From Ostrinia nubilalis (Eukaryota > Arthropoda > Insecta > Lepidoptera > Crambidae), in the NCBI RefSeq assembly GCF_963855985.1, contig NC_087095.1, positions 12,844,001 to 12,908,000 of the forward strand: a DNA stretch of 64,000 nt, read 5' to 3'. How positions within the stretch are numbered: position 1 is the stretch's first letter; the number at the start of each line of letters is the position of its first letter. Below are positions 23,735 to 36,006 of this stretch, one piece after another. The translations under genes and the position numbers were made by a program. The notes under the pieces were generated by a model. That model worked only from the letters and a program-made list of their open reading frames with translations. It had not been told where the DNA came from and did not search any database.

Positions 23735-23915
23735 CGGCTTAGGGACTACACATCAAACAGAGAATGGGCAGCAGCGCTCTCTAAAAAACATCAATCTTTT
23801 AATCTGCGATCTCCAACCCGCCTGCCAAGCGTGGAGATTATGGCAAAACCCTCCACTATAGTGGAGGAGGCTCATAGTCCAGCAGTGGACTGTAAAGGGC
23901 TGTTGATGATGAAAC
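23735..23915 (+). mobile_element. SINE/LINE tail (ccaacccgc...gcagtgg...gatgatga)
   Basis: Contains tccaacccgcctgccaagcg, then a gtggaggaggc block, cagcagtggac and gggctgttgatgatga. This is the usual order of a very common Lepidopteran retroposon 3' end. A second copy lies at 38115-38246. Confidence 0.65.
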
Positions 23916-25467
23916 GTTTCGAAAAATAACTTTGTCTTCCATTCGATTTGTATTCAGTTGAGTAAGATCTTGAAGTTTAACATTTATTTCCTTTATTGGG
24001 AAGACGAACAGATTTTTAATGCATAAAATAACGTTATAAAATATTCTAAGATGTGTTGAAAAGACAACTTTGATTAAGTACATTGATATAGGTACATCTT
24101 CCTATACGTTTGTTTCATTAAAAAATATTCTAATGTAAGGATATAAAGTGATGATTCTATGGTTCGGTTAGCACAATAATATGCATTTGGATCTATAAGC
24201 TATATCACACGCCTTTAAAAATCTACACCAGTAACTTTCCTTCATTCTTTGACTAAGTTTTTCCACCTATCTTTAGAAGCCATAATATCGCACACCTAAA
24301 AATTTACATGAGTAACTTTCATTTGTTCTTTAACCAGATGTCGTCCTGATAGAATGATGAAGATGCAAAAAAGGAATATTACAATGTAAATTCTACCTAA
24401 CGAACGTCATTTGTCACTTACCCGAAGTCTCGCCAAACTTGCCATTCATTGTGACTCAATTACAACCAACTCCGACTCACAGTTGTCAACTCCAAATGAA
24501 GGCTCATTAGATTGGGAGTTGGAAACTGCAACAGATCGAGTTCAGGACTAGCAGGTAACACAAGCCAGTTCCAATGTTTGGCGTCTCTCGAGGGATGGGG
24601 GATGGCATATCGATATCGATGTACCGGTTTGGTGATCGTGTTAAACCGACTTTGGTTTGATTATCGAGTTAGTAGTAAGAGTTTTTTAATTTTGAGCAGG
24701 TCATAAAAATATAATCTTTGTGTGAGACTATTTCATTGTAACGGGTAATAGTTTTAAAGCTAAATATTATTATTAATTTTGCATAAATGGAAAGAAAGAA
24801 AATATATTCATTTGGAGCATTAAAATTTATAGAACGTAAACGTGTTGTATAAATTAATTAATTTGAAAATGATGCCAAATAGGCTTCCACTCAGCATAAT
24901 GCCGCAGTGCGTAGCACCACGACGCTGGTTTTCAGTGATCGCCTGATTGCGAAATGAAATGACAGTAAAGTTACTATTAGTTGAAATCAATTGTCTTTTG
25001 TTTATTATTTTTTATTAGATACTCTTAACTGCAATAAAATCGGACCATACAGAGTTGCAGTGGTAGAAAACTGTAAAAGTCTGGTGTCACACAGAATTTT
25101 ATTTCTCTTAAAAATATAATGGGAAAAAATATAAGCGGTATTTTAGTATCGATACTTTGCGGCACCAGCTTATCACATCCCTTCTAGTTTCCGAGTCAAG
25201 TTAGGCAAACTCTGGATTCGTTGAAGATCACAATGAGCGATCGTAAGGTCAAGGAATTCCTAGCTAGGTTTAGTTAACCGCGAATTAGATTTCAGTCTGG
25301 GACTGACGGCTCGTTGGGTCTAGTTTCTAGCACGGTCTGGAGCTGACGTGTGACCTTTGGCCGGTTGAGCATTGTGGAGGACGTTCGAAGAGAAATTATA
25401 TTTTAATGCCATATGCATTTAATATCATTATGGCAAAACTTTATAGCTAGATAGGGCATAAAAAGTG
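23916..25467. other. No gene; a two-copy tandem repeat at 24205-24345
   Basis: Two diverged copies (about 24207-24265 and 24288-24345) share atcacac/atcgcac, cagtaactttccttcattct and ctttgac/ctttaac. The rest is AT-rich and unannotatable. Confidence 0.5.
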
Positions 25468-25592
25468 TTAGACTGAGTTGCTCCACCTAACATTGACCGT
25501 AACTTTAACGATAACCGGTGTTTTTTGTATGGAGTTTGACAGATTTTTGTCGTTTGTCAAAGTTAACGTAAGATGGTGCAACTCAGCCTTAG
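25468..25592. mobile_element. MITE, ggctgagttgcaccat family (copy 2)
   Basis: Begins ttagactgagttgctccacc and ends ggtgcaactcagccttag. The interior has tttttgtatggagtttgaca. Same family as 16015-16122 and 39433-39556. Confidence 0.85.
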
Positions 25593-25653
25593 CATTTTAT
25601 ACCAAGTCACGCTATATTAAGTCATAAACTAATTAAAATTTGAAACTTATTAT

Positions 25654-25800
25654 TCGGCCGCTGAGCTTGATAATTTGTGCACTGGATTACAATGCGGTTG
25701 CTGGTTCGAATCCGGAAGGGGGCAAAATAATGTTAGTGCGTTGAACATGCATTTATAACTCTGTACTTCATGGAACTTTATGTGTGTTATATGTATTTAT
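25654..25800 (+). mobile_element. tRNA-derived SINE (head)
   Basis: A tRNA-like 5' part (ggccgctgagcttgataatt) has an A-box-like start and the strong B-box ggttcgaatcc at 25703-25713. An AT-rich tail follows. It does not fold into a proper tRNA. Confidence 0.6.
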
Positions 25801-26397
25801 TTATTTTAGAATTTCTAAATACGATATCTTATACATATACAACATAGTATTTGATAATACGATTGGGAGTTAATTCAATTTTAAAAATAACATTACGTCT
25901 TTAAGTAGCAGAATCTTCAAGTTAACTTGAGGCTAACTGGGAGATACCGGCTTAACCGGCGGATTTGTTTATAAGGGTTCTCCATCAAACTCACGATACG
26001 CTTCTAAGAAAATTTAACTTCGACTGTCACCACAACCCAAAGAAAAAAGCCTTAACATAATTTTGAAATTATCATTCTAATTTTTTGTACTACGTAGAAG
26101 TAGGTACCTAAGTGCATATGACAGAATTAAAAACACGTAATTTGCTATTTTAATATTAAAATTTTAATTCTTTCCTTGCCATATAAAAATAATAAGACTT
26201 TAAAGAAGAAGAAACTTTTAAAAGCTTTTCTTAAAAAACCGTCTAATTAAATCAGCGTCCAAAAAAGATTCCATTAGGTACAGTTTAAACATTAATATGA
26301 GTAAACATAAAAAAGTAAGTGTCATGCACATTTAATCATTTTTATCAACACGTCTTATAAAATAAATCGGTAAAACATGTTATTTAATGGCTTTTAA

Positions 26398-26600
26398 GGC
26401 CCAGAACAGACGGTGAAACGCAACTGCAACGATACTGCAACGAAACTGCAACCTTCTGATGATTCTTATGAATGAAACTGAAACCTAGTCAGTCATGTGT
26501 GGTCTCTCAACGGACGCTATGGCAGAAACTTAGATGCAACTCAAAAGTAACTAGCAGTTGCAGTTTCGTTGCAGTTGCGTTTCACCGTCTGTTCTGGGCC
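26398..26600. mobile_element. MITE with ggcccagaacagacggtg termini
   Basis: The ~203 bp element has inverted ends ggcccagaacagacggtg...caccgtctgttctgggcc. The inner arms carry tandem aacgaaactgcaac motifs in both orientations. The terminal sequence recalls hAT-type MITEs of insects. The target duplication is not certain. Confidence 0.85.
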
Positions 26601-27004
26601 TAAGAGTTAAAATAAATAATATAAATTCTAGTGGGCTGTCTGTTCATTTCGGGTTGTGTTTCAACCATTGTTTTGCCTTCTTAGGTGGCAGCCACCTATG
26701 TTTATGTTGGTTTAGTTTGTACAACTAACCCTTCAGTCAATATTAGTTAGTCAATCGAATAATACTCGATTCGCCGATTATTATTATAGTGTGGGAACCG
26801 GAAGTCCAAGCTGTAAAGTTGTGGGTGTTTTGGAGTACTTGTTAAAGTCCCATTGCATTGTGTTTTGAGGGTCATTGGAATTTATTAATAGGTACGATGA
26901 CAAATAGGTAACAGTAGTAAAATGAACGAGAACTTTTTACTGAAGGTTTAGGTGTCAGACTGACGGAGTTGGCTTTTACAAGAATGTTATATTACAAGAA
27001 TATT

Positions 27005-27189
27005 GTTCTGTAAGATGTTCGTTAGTCTGATTAAAACTCGAGAACGGCTGGGCCGATTGAGCTGATTTTGGTTTTAAAATGTTTGTCGTAGTCCAGGGTA
27101 GGTCTAAACGGTGAGCAAATACGCGCGCGATATTGTTTTTCTGTGACAGACAAAATTCCACGCAGGCGAAGCCGCGGGCGGAAAGCTAG
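27005..27189 (+). mobile_element. Lep1-type Helitron, 5'-degenerate
   Basis: Ends with gacagacaaaattccacgc, a gcgaagccgcgggcgg hairpin and CTAG followed by T, the classical 3' end of Lepidopteran non-autonomous Helitrons. It also has gggccgattgagctgatttt. The TC-start consensus is lost. The fuller copy at 57556-57766 shows the expected start. Confidence 0.75.
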
Positions 27190-27364
27190 TTAAAAATAAA
27201 ACCAATGCCTGTTCATTATATTTAAACAAAATTGAACAATAACTCTTTTATACGTATCGTCACTAAATGTAAATTAATTGAATCAATTGAAAGAACTGCC
27301 GATAAATCCAATCACCCTCAACAAATTCAATACGGGCATTATCTTTATAATCGCGACTTTCAAA

Positions 27365-27425
27365 TAAAACCTGTCAAGTGCGAGTCGAAATCTAGTATTA
27401 TGAGTTCCGTACCCCTATATTTTCC
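27365..27425. repeat. Dispersed repeat with aagtgcgagtcg
   Basis: The caagtgcgagtcgaaatc and gagttccgtaccccta blocks match a common insect dispersed repeat that also appears near 54942-54980. Ends are not resolved. Confidence 0.4.
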
Positions 27426-27436
27426 TTATTTACATT

Positions 27437-27545
27437 TCATCATCATCATCTCATGCTGCCCGGTTGGTAGCGGCCTGCGTCCAGCGCCTTCCTGCTACCT
27501 TTATGATGTCGTCGGTCCACCTTATGGGTGGGACTTACATTTGGG
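27437..27545 (-). mobile_element. RTE LINE 3' end, antisense
   Basis: On the minus strand the order is GRWTDDI-like sequence, then KVAGRRWTQAATNR, then an internal deletion that joins to the (gatgatgat)n tail. The plus strand shows catcatcatcatctcatgct at 27437. Truncated and dead. Confidence 0.7.
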
Positions 27546-28300
27546 TACTTTTTTATCCGTAATTCGGATTTAAGATAAAATTAACTGCATCTGATAATCA
27601 TAGGCATAGACAGCATAAATCTTTTGTAATGGGAAACCCTTTTGTGATGATGATGATGTAAGAAAAGTTTTTCGATACTTCTGAGTCATTTTGAAATAAA
27701 ACCTTTACCAGATTGGTGACCAGATCAACAGGCGCACACACAAGTCGTCAATTTTTCAGAACCCTAAAAATAATTGACAAAACGCCGGGAATAAAAGTTG
27801 GAAGCGCTCTGTCGTCCAAATTGTAACAATAGCAGAATAAGTGTGGTGGAAATTTTTCATTTGTACGTTTCACACTTCACTTTTTGTCGGCGAAAATTTT
27901 GGACAGTGGTCGGTTTGATCAAACAGTGCCTACAATGGGTTGTGTGGTGAACAAACTAACGGACATATCTGGGTAACTGTTAAAGGCGTAGGTTTAAAAT
28001 ATCGAGATAGTATCAAAATGTAACAGCTGAAATTAAAAACCTAGTGTTCAATTTATGACTCGTCGAATCGGGTTAATGTTGATTTGCCCAAAATCGATAC
28101 GTCACGAAAAAAAGTAATTTACTTTCTGCAAACAGGCTTTTAAAAAGCGCTTTTACATGTCCCAGTATTATTTCAACCCTACCACTGCTTTGGGACAAAG
28201 AATATTCTCAAAAAAAGACAATAATAGTCACTTAAATGAGAACATCATTTACTTAAGTATTGAAATAGATCGTTCAAAACGCTTATTTTATTCATAGGTA
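27546..28300. other. No gene seen
   Basis: AT-rich; a short (gat)n run lies at about 27645-27660. Nothing else recognisable. Confidence 0.4.
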
Positions 28301-28309
28301 CTCGCTTAG

Positions 28310-28412
28310 TGCAAACAAAAGTGATATTTAAATCTGGCTGTTCCTCCTGGGAATCAAACTCAGGACTCTGGATCGATAGACCACTAATAATAAGCTGAAT
28401 GATGGATGATAG
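28310..28412 (-). mobile_element. tRNA-derived SINE head, antisense
   Basis: The minus strand reads ttagtggtctatcgatccag, then gagtttgattcccagg, a degenerate A-box/B-box pair. An 85-codon minus-strand frame across it has no domain. Confidence 0.5.
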
Positions 28413-28849
28413 TGAAATAATCTTGTGAATTATCCGCGCTTGGAAAGGCTCTGGAATTCCGTGGAAATTGGGTATTATCCAGGGATTACAACTTATCGCC
28501 ACTTGGATATGTAAACAAAATTGTATCTTTTCATAATGAGTTGAGAGGTCAGATAAGTAGTGTTTTTACTCAACTGCGCCAGAAGGAGGGTTATTTAATC
28601 AATAACAAATAAAAATACATATTTAATTAGGTCAAGTACAGTGAAACTCCTGACTCCTGTCTTTTTTTTTTGTAATGGACTGTCCCAGACCTGTCTTATT
28701 TTGTGCTTCTGTGATAGATATTATATCTATGTGACAGGAGTCAATGTTTTATTTAGCTATTTGGGTGGTACATACCTACCACTTAAATGTAAACAAAAGA
28801 GAAGAGGATGAAATTAGACAAATAAACTAAATTAATCAAACTAAGAATT

Positions 28850-29010
28850 GATTAGCCAGAAAAATCGGTGATTTTTCGTCAGCCGATAGTTGGTTCGGGC
28901 TGGTAATCAGTATGGACAATGGACATGGAAATGCGCACATTACACCGATTTGATTTTTATACAAATTAAAATCGGGCCTAGCTATCGGCCGAATAAAAGT
29001 TGATGGTCTG
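28850..29010. mobile_element. Small inverted-repeat element (possible MITE)
   Basis: cgtcagccgatagtt (about 28878) is inverted relative to tagctatcggccg (about 28979). The interior has paired aaatcgg/ccgattt blocks. The ends are imprecise. Confidence 0.45.
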
Positions 29011-29054
29011 CGCCTAGGCTTAGGTTTTTTTTTTCAGTCTATCTATTAATGGAA

Positions 29055-29175
29055 ATTAAAGTAAACCAACCCCTTTCTAAAAATGACTTTAAGCCTTTAT
29101 TTCTGGTAGACTAAAGAATAAACCAACCACCTTACGAAAAATACTTCTCTAACCTTATTTCTGGTAAACTTAAAT
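29055..29175 (+). repeat. Two-copy tandem repeat, ~63 bp
   Basis: Two units each contain (t)aaaccaacc, aaaaat(g)act, a ttatttctggta block and gactaaa/aactta. The copies are diverged. Confidence 0.55.
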
Positions 29176-29311
29176 AATATAACATTCTAAAGTAAAAAAC
29201 TTCGAATCGGGAGGAAACAATTATCGTTTTGGGTCCTACCAAGGCACCAAGCTATCATTATTTACCGATTTCGTGCGCATCAAATTGGCAGTGGTCAACT
29301 CGACGGAGATA

Positions 29312-31077
29312 ATATCGATACCTTCAGGTTCAATTGTCGTATAAACCAAAACCCTACTTTTCAGGAGAGCCAAAAAACGATTTTTTTTTAAATAAAAAAT
29401 TCGTAACTTTTATTTGAGAAGTTATAAAAAAATGTCCAAGAGAAAACATTTTTCAATTTTTGCGATGAAAAAGTCTAAATATTTAAAAAATGGGCATCTT
29501 CAGTAGTTTTAAAGTTAGCTTGGAGTTACGTAGTTGAAAAAGGCACTCGGTGGTTTATACGACCCATTATATTTGACCTAAAAATAACTCTTTACGTCGT
29601 ATTTGAATTTTTTGTAAACACGAGACTGAAATTGATGGCTTAAAGACCATTAGATGTATTTTTTTTGGTTTATATACCCATTGATAAAGTGATTTATTCA
29701 AATGTATTATTAAAACTATGTATGTGAATAATGTATTGTTTACTATTTCCAGGCAGCAGTGTAAAAACTATATTTGTTGAGGTAGAAATAATAAATTTGC
29801 TTGCATACGAAAAATAACAGTTTTTTTTTACAATTTTGCAGGAAAATTATGGCAAAACAAATAATATTTCTAATAATTCTAAACAAAACTAATCACCATA
29901 AATTTTGAACAAAAAAATACAATTACAGCAAAACATTAAGACAGCTTTCCTGGTTCTCTGCTGACGCATATTGATTTCGTTTGGTTATGATAAATTTTGC
30001 ATGAAGAGAAGAGCCCCAGTATGCTCAGGAGAAAGATTTGTAATTTTTTGAGAATTTCTCTAAGGAATTTATATCTTTACAAGAAACCCAAATTTAAATT
30101 ACAGCTAAAAGTAACCACTACTGGCAACAATTAAAAGTTGGAGTACTTGTAAAGTAATAAACTATTACAGAACATCTCAAAAGGATATAAAATGAGCACA
30201 CTATGGCTTGTTTTCTTTGTTTAAAAGTCTTGAATTCATCACATTTAGTTGAGATCAATAGGCTAGATGACAAAATTTCAATTATTTGTCCGTCAAACAG
30301 ATAATTAGAAAATATGAGACTCATATTTTTTATTTTCTTTCATAATTTAATAATAACAGTGCTACATCGAGTTGAAATGGCACGATACGTCACGCTTGAG
30401 TAGAATTTTTACTCAAAAGTGACGTCACGCGACATTTCAACACAATATAATACAGTAATTCTTCGATTATGGGAAAAATTAAAGTATGAGTCTAAATTTT
30501 CTAATTCTCTGTCTGACGGACTAAATAGAGTTTCGATTTCACGGCCCGGTCATCATCCCTATTCACGGATGTACTGGACCTGGAAAGCAACCTTATATAT
30601 CTAGTTATTATCTTTAAACTTCTTCTTCTTCTTTAACTTTATAAATAAGAAAAACTTACTTACTGTACATACATACATATGTGATGCAATAAATAAATGA
30701 ATATGAATATGAAACAGATAATTACCATATTGAATACGTGGACTTACGACGTTGAATCTGGACATAAAACGCCATGTCTTTAGGCGTAAAAACCATTTTC
30801 AATTACGAGAGAGTTTTACGTCCTGGCTTAAAAAAATGTATGGTTGATACATCTTAGCAAAAATACCAAAAACAAGCGTTCGGTTTTTACACTGTTTATA
30901 AGGTATTTATTTATCTTTTACGCTATAGTTTTTTGGGGCGTATAAACATTTTTTTTGCGAATTTCAATATTTCGAATATACAGCTCGATAGAGAAAAAAA
31001 TTCTGATTAAAATGGTATATATAACTCGATTTGGCCAAAATGGTTTATACGACAATTGAACCTGAAGGTGTCGATAT
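29312..31077. mobile_element. TIR element A (1.77 kb, GYCGTATAAACC subterminal repeats)
   Basis: Inverted ends: atatcgataccttcaggttc at 29312, and its reverse complement (with one change) ending at 31077. The match continues through caattgtcgtataaacca. The motif gtcgtataaacc recurs near the left end (29336, inverted 29552) and near the right end (ggcgtataaac 30937, inverted 31042). No transposase is encoded. A separate palindrome is nested at 30283-30527. Its right end aligns with that of element B, so the two are related. It is a non-autonomous DNA transposon of undetermined superfamily. Confidence 0.8.
30283..30527. mobile_element. Nested palindromic MITE, ~245 bp
   Basis: Left end ttgtccgtcaaacagataat is mirrored by tctctgtctgacggactaaa on the right. 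Pairing continues through gagactcatattt/aaagtatgagtc and gttgaaatg/catttcaac to a centre at 30396-30416 (ttgagtagaatttttactcaa read as a hairpin). It lies inside element A. Confidence 0.8.
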
Positions 31078-31960
31078 GAAAATAATAACGTTCGATTTAC
31101 GCTTATTAAACGGAAAACATAATTATGATAGACGTAAACGCTGTGTTATCGTAGGTCAATAATTTAATGGTAAAAAAGCTAATGGATGCATTTTGAAGTC
31201 GTGTGACGTTGAGTTTATACGAGTAGGAGCTCGTGCACAAAACGGCGAACAATAATACATATTATTTTTATTTTTCGTAACGGATACGGTTTTTAGTGGC
31301 CAGTCAAATTATTTTTTCAATGTAAGCAATACTGCAAAGTGCTTGCTTTTGGATAAAGTACAAGATCAATCCTAATACTCAATTCTTGATGGTCTTCCTC
31401 AATTTTTCTGTAAAAAATTCTACTGTCTAACTTACTGGGTTTTCAGGTTTAAATTAGAGGACAGATGGACGGACAACAAAGGCTTAATAGTAATTTTAGT
31501 ACGGACCCCTAAATGTTATTTAAATAGTACTTACTCCTACATACCTTTTTTAATCTTTGTAATACATATTATATTGAGTTGCCTGCGCCTGACAGCTCAT
31601 TTAGGTCTTACAAATAATCTATGTTCAAATATAATATTAAATAACAATTCGTCTGTCTTTCAGAAAAACAAAGGCTGTTTTAGAAATGTAGTTTATTTCG
31701 TTCATAAGAAATTACTTATACGTAGATAATACTAATGTTAAACCTCTATCAAACTGCGGGCGAATAAACACAACATTCCATTCGCGTCCACTCTAATATT
31801 ACAGAGCTTTATACGCACGCAATGATATGTGAAGCAGTTGAGTAGTTAAATATAACTGACCGGTTAGTTCGCTTATTAAATTACGGCATTCAATTGAATG
31901 CATATACTGGTCGTTGAATGAACTAGAATTTAATTTAATTTAATTTTGTTTGGTGCAGTC
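31078..31960. other. No gene seen
   Basis: AT-rich. A single gtttatacgag (about 31210) resembles the motif of element A but lies outside its ends. Confidence 0.4.
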
Positions 31961-31974
31961 TTGCACTGCTACAA

Positions 31975-32305
31975 GAACAGGGCAGAAAAGTTCTCGATGA
32001 GCGATCACAGAGGATGAGGACCGAGGATCTGGTGAAGGTCGCGGGAAGTCCTGGATGCGGGCAACGCAGGACCGGTTGTTGAGAAAATCTTTCTTCTTCT
32101 TCGTCGTTACACTGTTGCCAGAGTGGACACTGGACGTGGTCATCACACTCAGTCCGGTGGCAAGCCTCACAATCCCTCGCCATTCCTCCCGCACTGCAGC
32201 CTTTCTTGTGCACTCGTTGAGTGCACCATTGAGTGCGGTTTTGACCTGGTCAGTCCAGGGCCTTTGTCCAGCAGTAGACGTCATTTAGCTGAAACAAACG
32301 AACGA
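31975..32305 (+). mobile_element. RTE LINE 3' end, split by another LINE fragment
   Basis: The + strand has decayed RTE C-terminal sequence (aaagttctcgatgagcg, ggatctggtgaaggtcgcgg, caggaccggttgttgag). It breaks at about 32086 and resumes at about 32260 with ggcctttgtccagcagtaga and cgtcatttagctga. The gap holds an antisense fragment of a different LINE. Frameshifts exclude function. Confidence 0.75.
32087..32262 (-). mobile_element. Non-LTR retrotransposon 3' end, antisense and nested
   Basis: The minus strand encodes a C-terminal LINE segment (RPWTDQVKTALNGAL, then RKAAVREEWRGIVRLATG) that ends in a gaagaagaagaaag tail. This differs from the RTE family around it. It belongs to another, unassigned non-LTR family. 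It inserted into the RTE copy after that copy was fixed. Confidence 0.7.
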
Positions 32306-33110
32306 GCAGTCTTACATTTTCACAGCATAACCAAAAATGCAACAGCATCACTAAACTAATTATTCTAAGAACCTGCACAATGGGCCTAATAGCTCACGTG
32401 CGTTCAATTACATAAAATAAATCGACCTCTCTATTACGTATAGAATTTATACGACCCAATTTTGCCCGGGTAACTTAATATAGGCAGAACTTACCTCTAA
32501 AGGTTGGACTGCACAGTTTCATGTTTCTCTATGAATGGGGCATAAACCGAGTGAGTTAATAGCGCGTGGGTGGGACATGCATGGACAGGTTTTTTTGGTG
32601 TTCCGTAACGAAATTAGTAAAGAACGTCTGGTTTTGACAGTCGTGGAAGTCGTTAAATGTAACATCCTTTTGGTAATAGTGATTTCTGGAAATTGTAAGA
32701 TTTGTCTGGGGAACCCCAAAGTCTATTGTTAGCCAACGATACATAAGAAGTCAGAAGCTGTGTACTTACTGATGAAACGCAACTCAAGTTATAAGATGCC
32801 CAATCTATCGATGTCAATAAAGTCAATGCAAAAATGTCACTCATTCCAAAAAAAAAATTATATTTTCTTTTATTTGGTTAAAAAATTAAAGAAAAATTTT
32901 TTTTTTTTAAAAATACTCATCTATGTTTACTTTCATTATTATAATGGATTTCTAATCTTGTCAAATTACTTTACATATTCATGCTTATTCTTACCGTTCT
33001 CATTGTAAATTTATACAAACATATTTAAAGCTTTTAAAATGAGATAACCCATTAATTATTCCGAGCACAAAACTAAATCTTGATTCATCCAACAAAAAAC
33101 TCGATCTTGA
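32306..33110. other. No gene seen
   Basis: AT-rich with overlapping short frames on both strands (32519-32844) that have no recognisable domain. A T/A homopolymer-rich patch lies at 32850-32915. Confidence 0.4.
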
Positions 33111-33119
33111 CCGAATACT

Positions 33120-33195
33120 CCGAGTTTATCCATCAACCGAGGCGCCGCTACCTCGCTCAGCGGGAATCGAACCCAAACACCGTCTCCACGGTTAC
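33120..33195 (-). mobile_element. tRNA-derived SINE head, antisense
   Basis: The minus strand reads gtgtttgggttcgattcccg, a clear B-box and T-arm. The rest of the tRNA is not convincing, so it is taken as a SINE fragment. Confidence 0.5.
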
Positions 33196-33744
33196 CTTAA
33201 TTTATTACACACCTGTAAATTGTCCACTCTTTTGCCCCTTCCTTTGTTACAAACAATTTGTTTATCAGCGTCTCGTGTCACCCTTATTGGGTGAATCGAT
33301 GGTTATGCGTTTTGTAATATCAATTTTATACGAACTCTTTATTGTATGGCTTGAGAAATTGTTATTTAATCCTTTAAGTGAAACGTGAATATATTTTTAT
33401 GGATATTTATTTTGTTTTGACGTTTCGAAGTGCCAATTTTTCAGAAAAATAAACGTTAAGATTATTGCTTCATTTATTTTTGATGTCAGTTTGTAATAAG
33501 TGCCATGTAGTGAATAAACATTAGCTTTACAATCCAAGTTATTCAAATTTATGTATGCGAGTAATTTCTACTAGTATCTTAATATGTAAGTCTAGATATT
33601 AGCACGTCACTACCTTGTTTAATATACCACGCAATCTTGTATACCCATTCTTATAAGATAACACCATACAAGAATGCATGGTAAATTCAGTGAACTGCTC
33701 CTGAATCGAATGTACCTACTACTACTATTTATATTTATTTATAT

Positions 33745-33955
33745 TAACCGGCAGACAGTGGTGACTGAGTTTGTTGCGGCGCTTCTTCTCAGCACTTGCC
33801 AAATGTTGGTCTCGAAGCGCTGGTAGGGTAAAAAGATTATGAGACATGTAGAGGCTCCTTAAGAGCAAAATGACGATTTGTAAGAACTATTTATTAGTCT
33901 AAACAAATAAAGAAATTTTGACTTTTTGACTTTTGACTTTTTTTGACTTTCTCTC
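33745..33955 (+). mobile_element. LINE 3' UTR with ttttgac-repeat tail
   Basis: Contains gtgactgagtttgttgcggc and gcttcttctcagcacttgcc, then gaggctccttaagagcaaaa, an aataaagaaa signal and a (ttttgac)n tail. This order is typical of 3' ends of common Lepidopteran LINEs. No coding part remains. Confidence 0.65.
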
Positions 33956-36006
33956 TTTGTATTGGAATCATATTTCGAAATGAATGAACATAAAAACAAA
34001 AACACAGAAGATCATTCAATTCACTTGTTCGTTGTTTATGCCAGAAGATGCAATAATGCAATGAAAAACCAATCGATTATCAATTTATCTAGCTGATTCC
34101 ATCGGACGAACATCGAATTCGAAACAAAATACGAACGATTCGGTATTTTTTGCAAATCGATCAGGCTCGAAGTAGCGAATATTGAAATGGATTCGAGGCA
34201 ACACAAGCATCTAAATATAAAACCGCTTTTATGAGCTCTTGCCACGGGTTCGATGGAAGATTCGGAATCAAACCTAAATTGGGACTTTCACTTAGTTCGG
34301 CATTTATTAAAGTGAAATTGGAACAGGAATTCTTGAATATATTGGTGCAATGCAATAAATGGAATTTTGAAGCTGTTTCTATGAAACTTTCGTCACTAGC
34401 TGCAGGTAATTAAATTGGCAGAGTATCCCGGAACGTGTTTCAAACTATTCTCCCGTTCAACTTTGGGAACGATTGAAATTGTTGCAGTTCTACGGCTACA
34501 AATCGCGTTAACGAATACATTGCAATCGGGAGTCAATTAAATTCTAAAACTATTCAGCACAATTTTACTTACCTCGAGTCTCGACTAATCACATAGGAAT
34601 ATAGTTTTTGTTGCAAATTCACATTTATTGGAATTGCGTAAGCTACACTATAAGCTTGATGTGCCGGTGACTTCTCCAAACCCTTCCATGAGTTATCTTA
34701 ACTAGAAACCGATCGAGTATTATCTTATCTTCTCGTACCCTGACTCACTGGCCTACATTCCGACGCATACACGAATAAAATAAGTCAGTTAAACATAAAG
34801 GGAGAATATCATCCTCCTCCATCTATGGACGAATAACGGGACAATGCATTGTTCGCAAAAGGCCCAGAGCCAACGTTTTTTGTTGACAGTCCCGCGAAAT
34901 TAAACAGGGTAGCTGATTTTTGTTTAATTTTTTTTACCGTGTTTTGTTGAGCGGGTTGTGTTGAGGGTTTTTGCCTTCCATAATTACGAGGGCGGTTGCC
35001 AACACCTCAATGAACTAGCCAAAGTTGTTTTTGTTAGGGCAAACTGTTTAGGGGACGAGGATGACTCAGATTGGATGAGTTTGATTGCGCAGAAAATAAT
35101 GCTGTGACACTTTTGACTGATTTCGTTGATATTTTGGAATAGGGATTCTTCTCTCTGATAGGAATTTGCCTTTTTGGATGAATAAATACGTCAGTTACAT
35201 TTACGTTACAAGCGATAGGGACGTGTGTAATATTCTCATTTTTGTCCATATTTTCATTTGGTTTACAACTAGTGGCATCTACTTTTGGAAAATCTTTTCT
35301 TTTAAAAATCTTTTTTCGGAGTTTTTTTCCTTTTGGAATTTGGGTGACTTGTCAACGCGTCACCAAACTATTGATTTTTTTTGTCACTTGTTTACTTACC
35401 TTGTCACTTCTGTTTTTTGCGTCTTGTTTTTTTTGTACTTTGTCATTTCCACCATGAGTCATCTTAACTGCTCTGGCAGAAAATTTCGTTGCTTATTAGT
35501 ATGACTCATCGAGTGTTCTCGTTAAGAAACTTAATTGGCACATAGATAATGTAAACGAATAGCACTGGCTTAACATAGTTTCGCATGACCGTAATCGTAC
35601 TAACTTGACTAAATATTTTGTCGCGTGCAGCGACTCAGGCAGGCAAAGAAAACAAATGATTAAGTTTATTTCTCGAAATAGAAACGACAGTTGTTAAATA
35701 ATAAGGAACGTTTGTCAGGAGTCACGATTATGGTAAAATGTGTTAATTCTTTGAACGATTCGTACTACGTTTGGAACAAGTTGTAACGTCTCGTGTTGAA
35801 GTTATTTTTTCTGTACAACACGCTTTGGAGTATATTGGTGACAAACTATTTAATCTTATCAACAGCAGACGCAAAAAGTGTCAAACGGCAAGCCTTAATA
35901 AAACCCATAAATAAATGACTACCTAAATTAGCAGTAGTTCCAGCAGAGTAGAATAGAATCAACCCCATTCCTCTCGTGGATGTAGTAAAAGGCAACTAAG
36001 GAAGAA
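33956..36006. other. No gene seen
   Basis: AT-rich; the T-rich plus-strand frames at 35166-35504 have low-complexity hydrophobic translations and no domain. Nothing else recognisable. Confidence 0.4.

Noticed and set aside
32035..32300. Plus-strand frames of 77-78 codons
   Set aside because: They are the reverse side of the antisense LINE fragment.
35166..35504. 112-codon plus-strand frame with hydrophobic translation
   Set aside because: T-rich low-complexity sequence gives Phe/Leu-rich translations; not evidence of a membrane protein.
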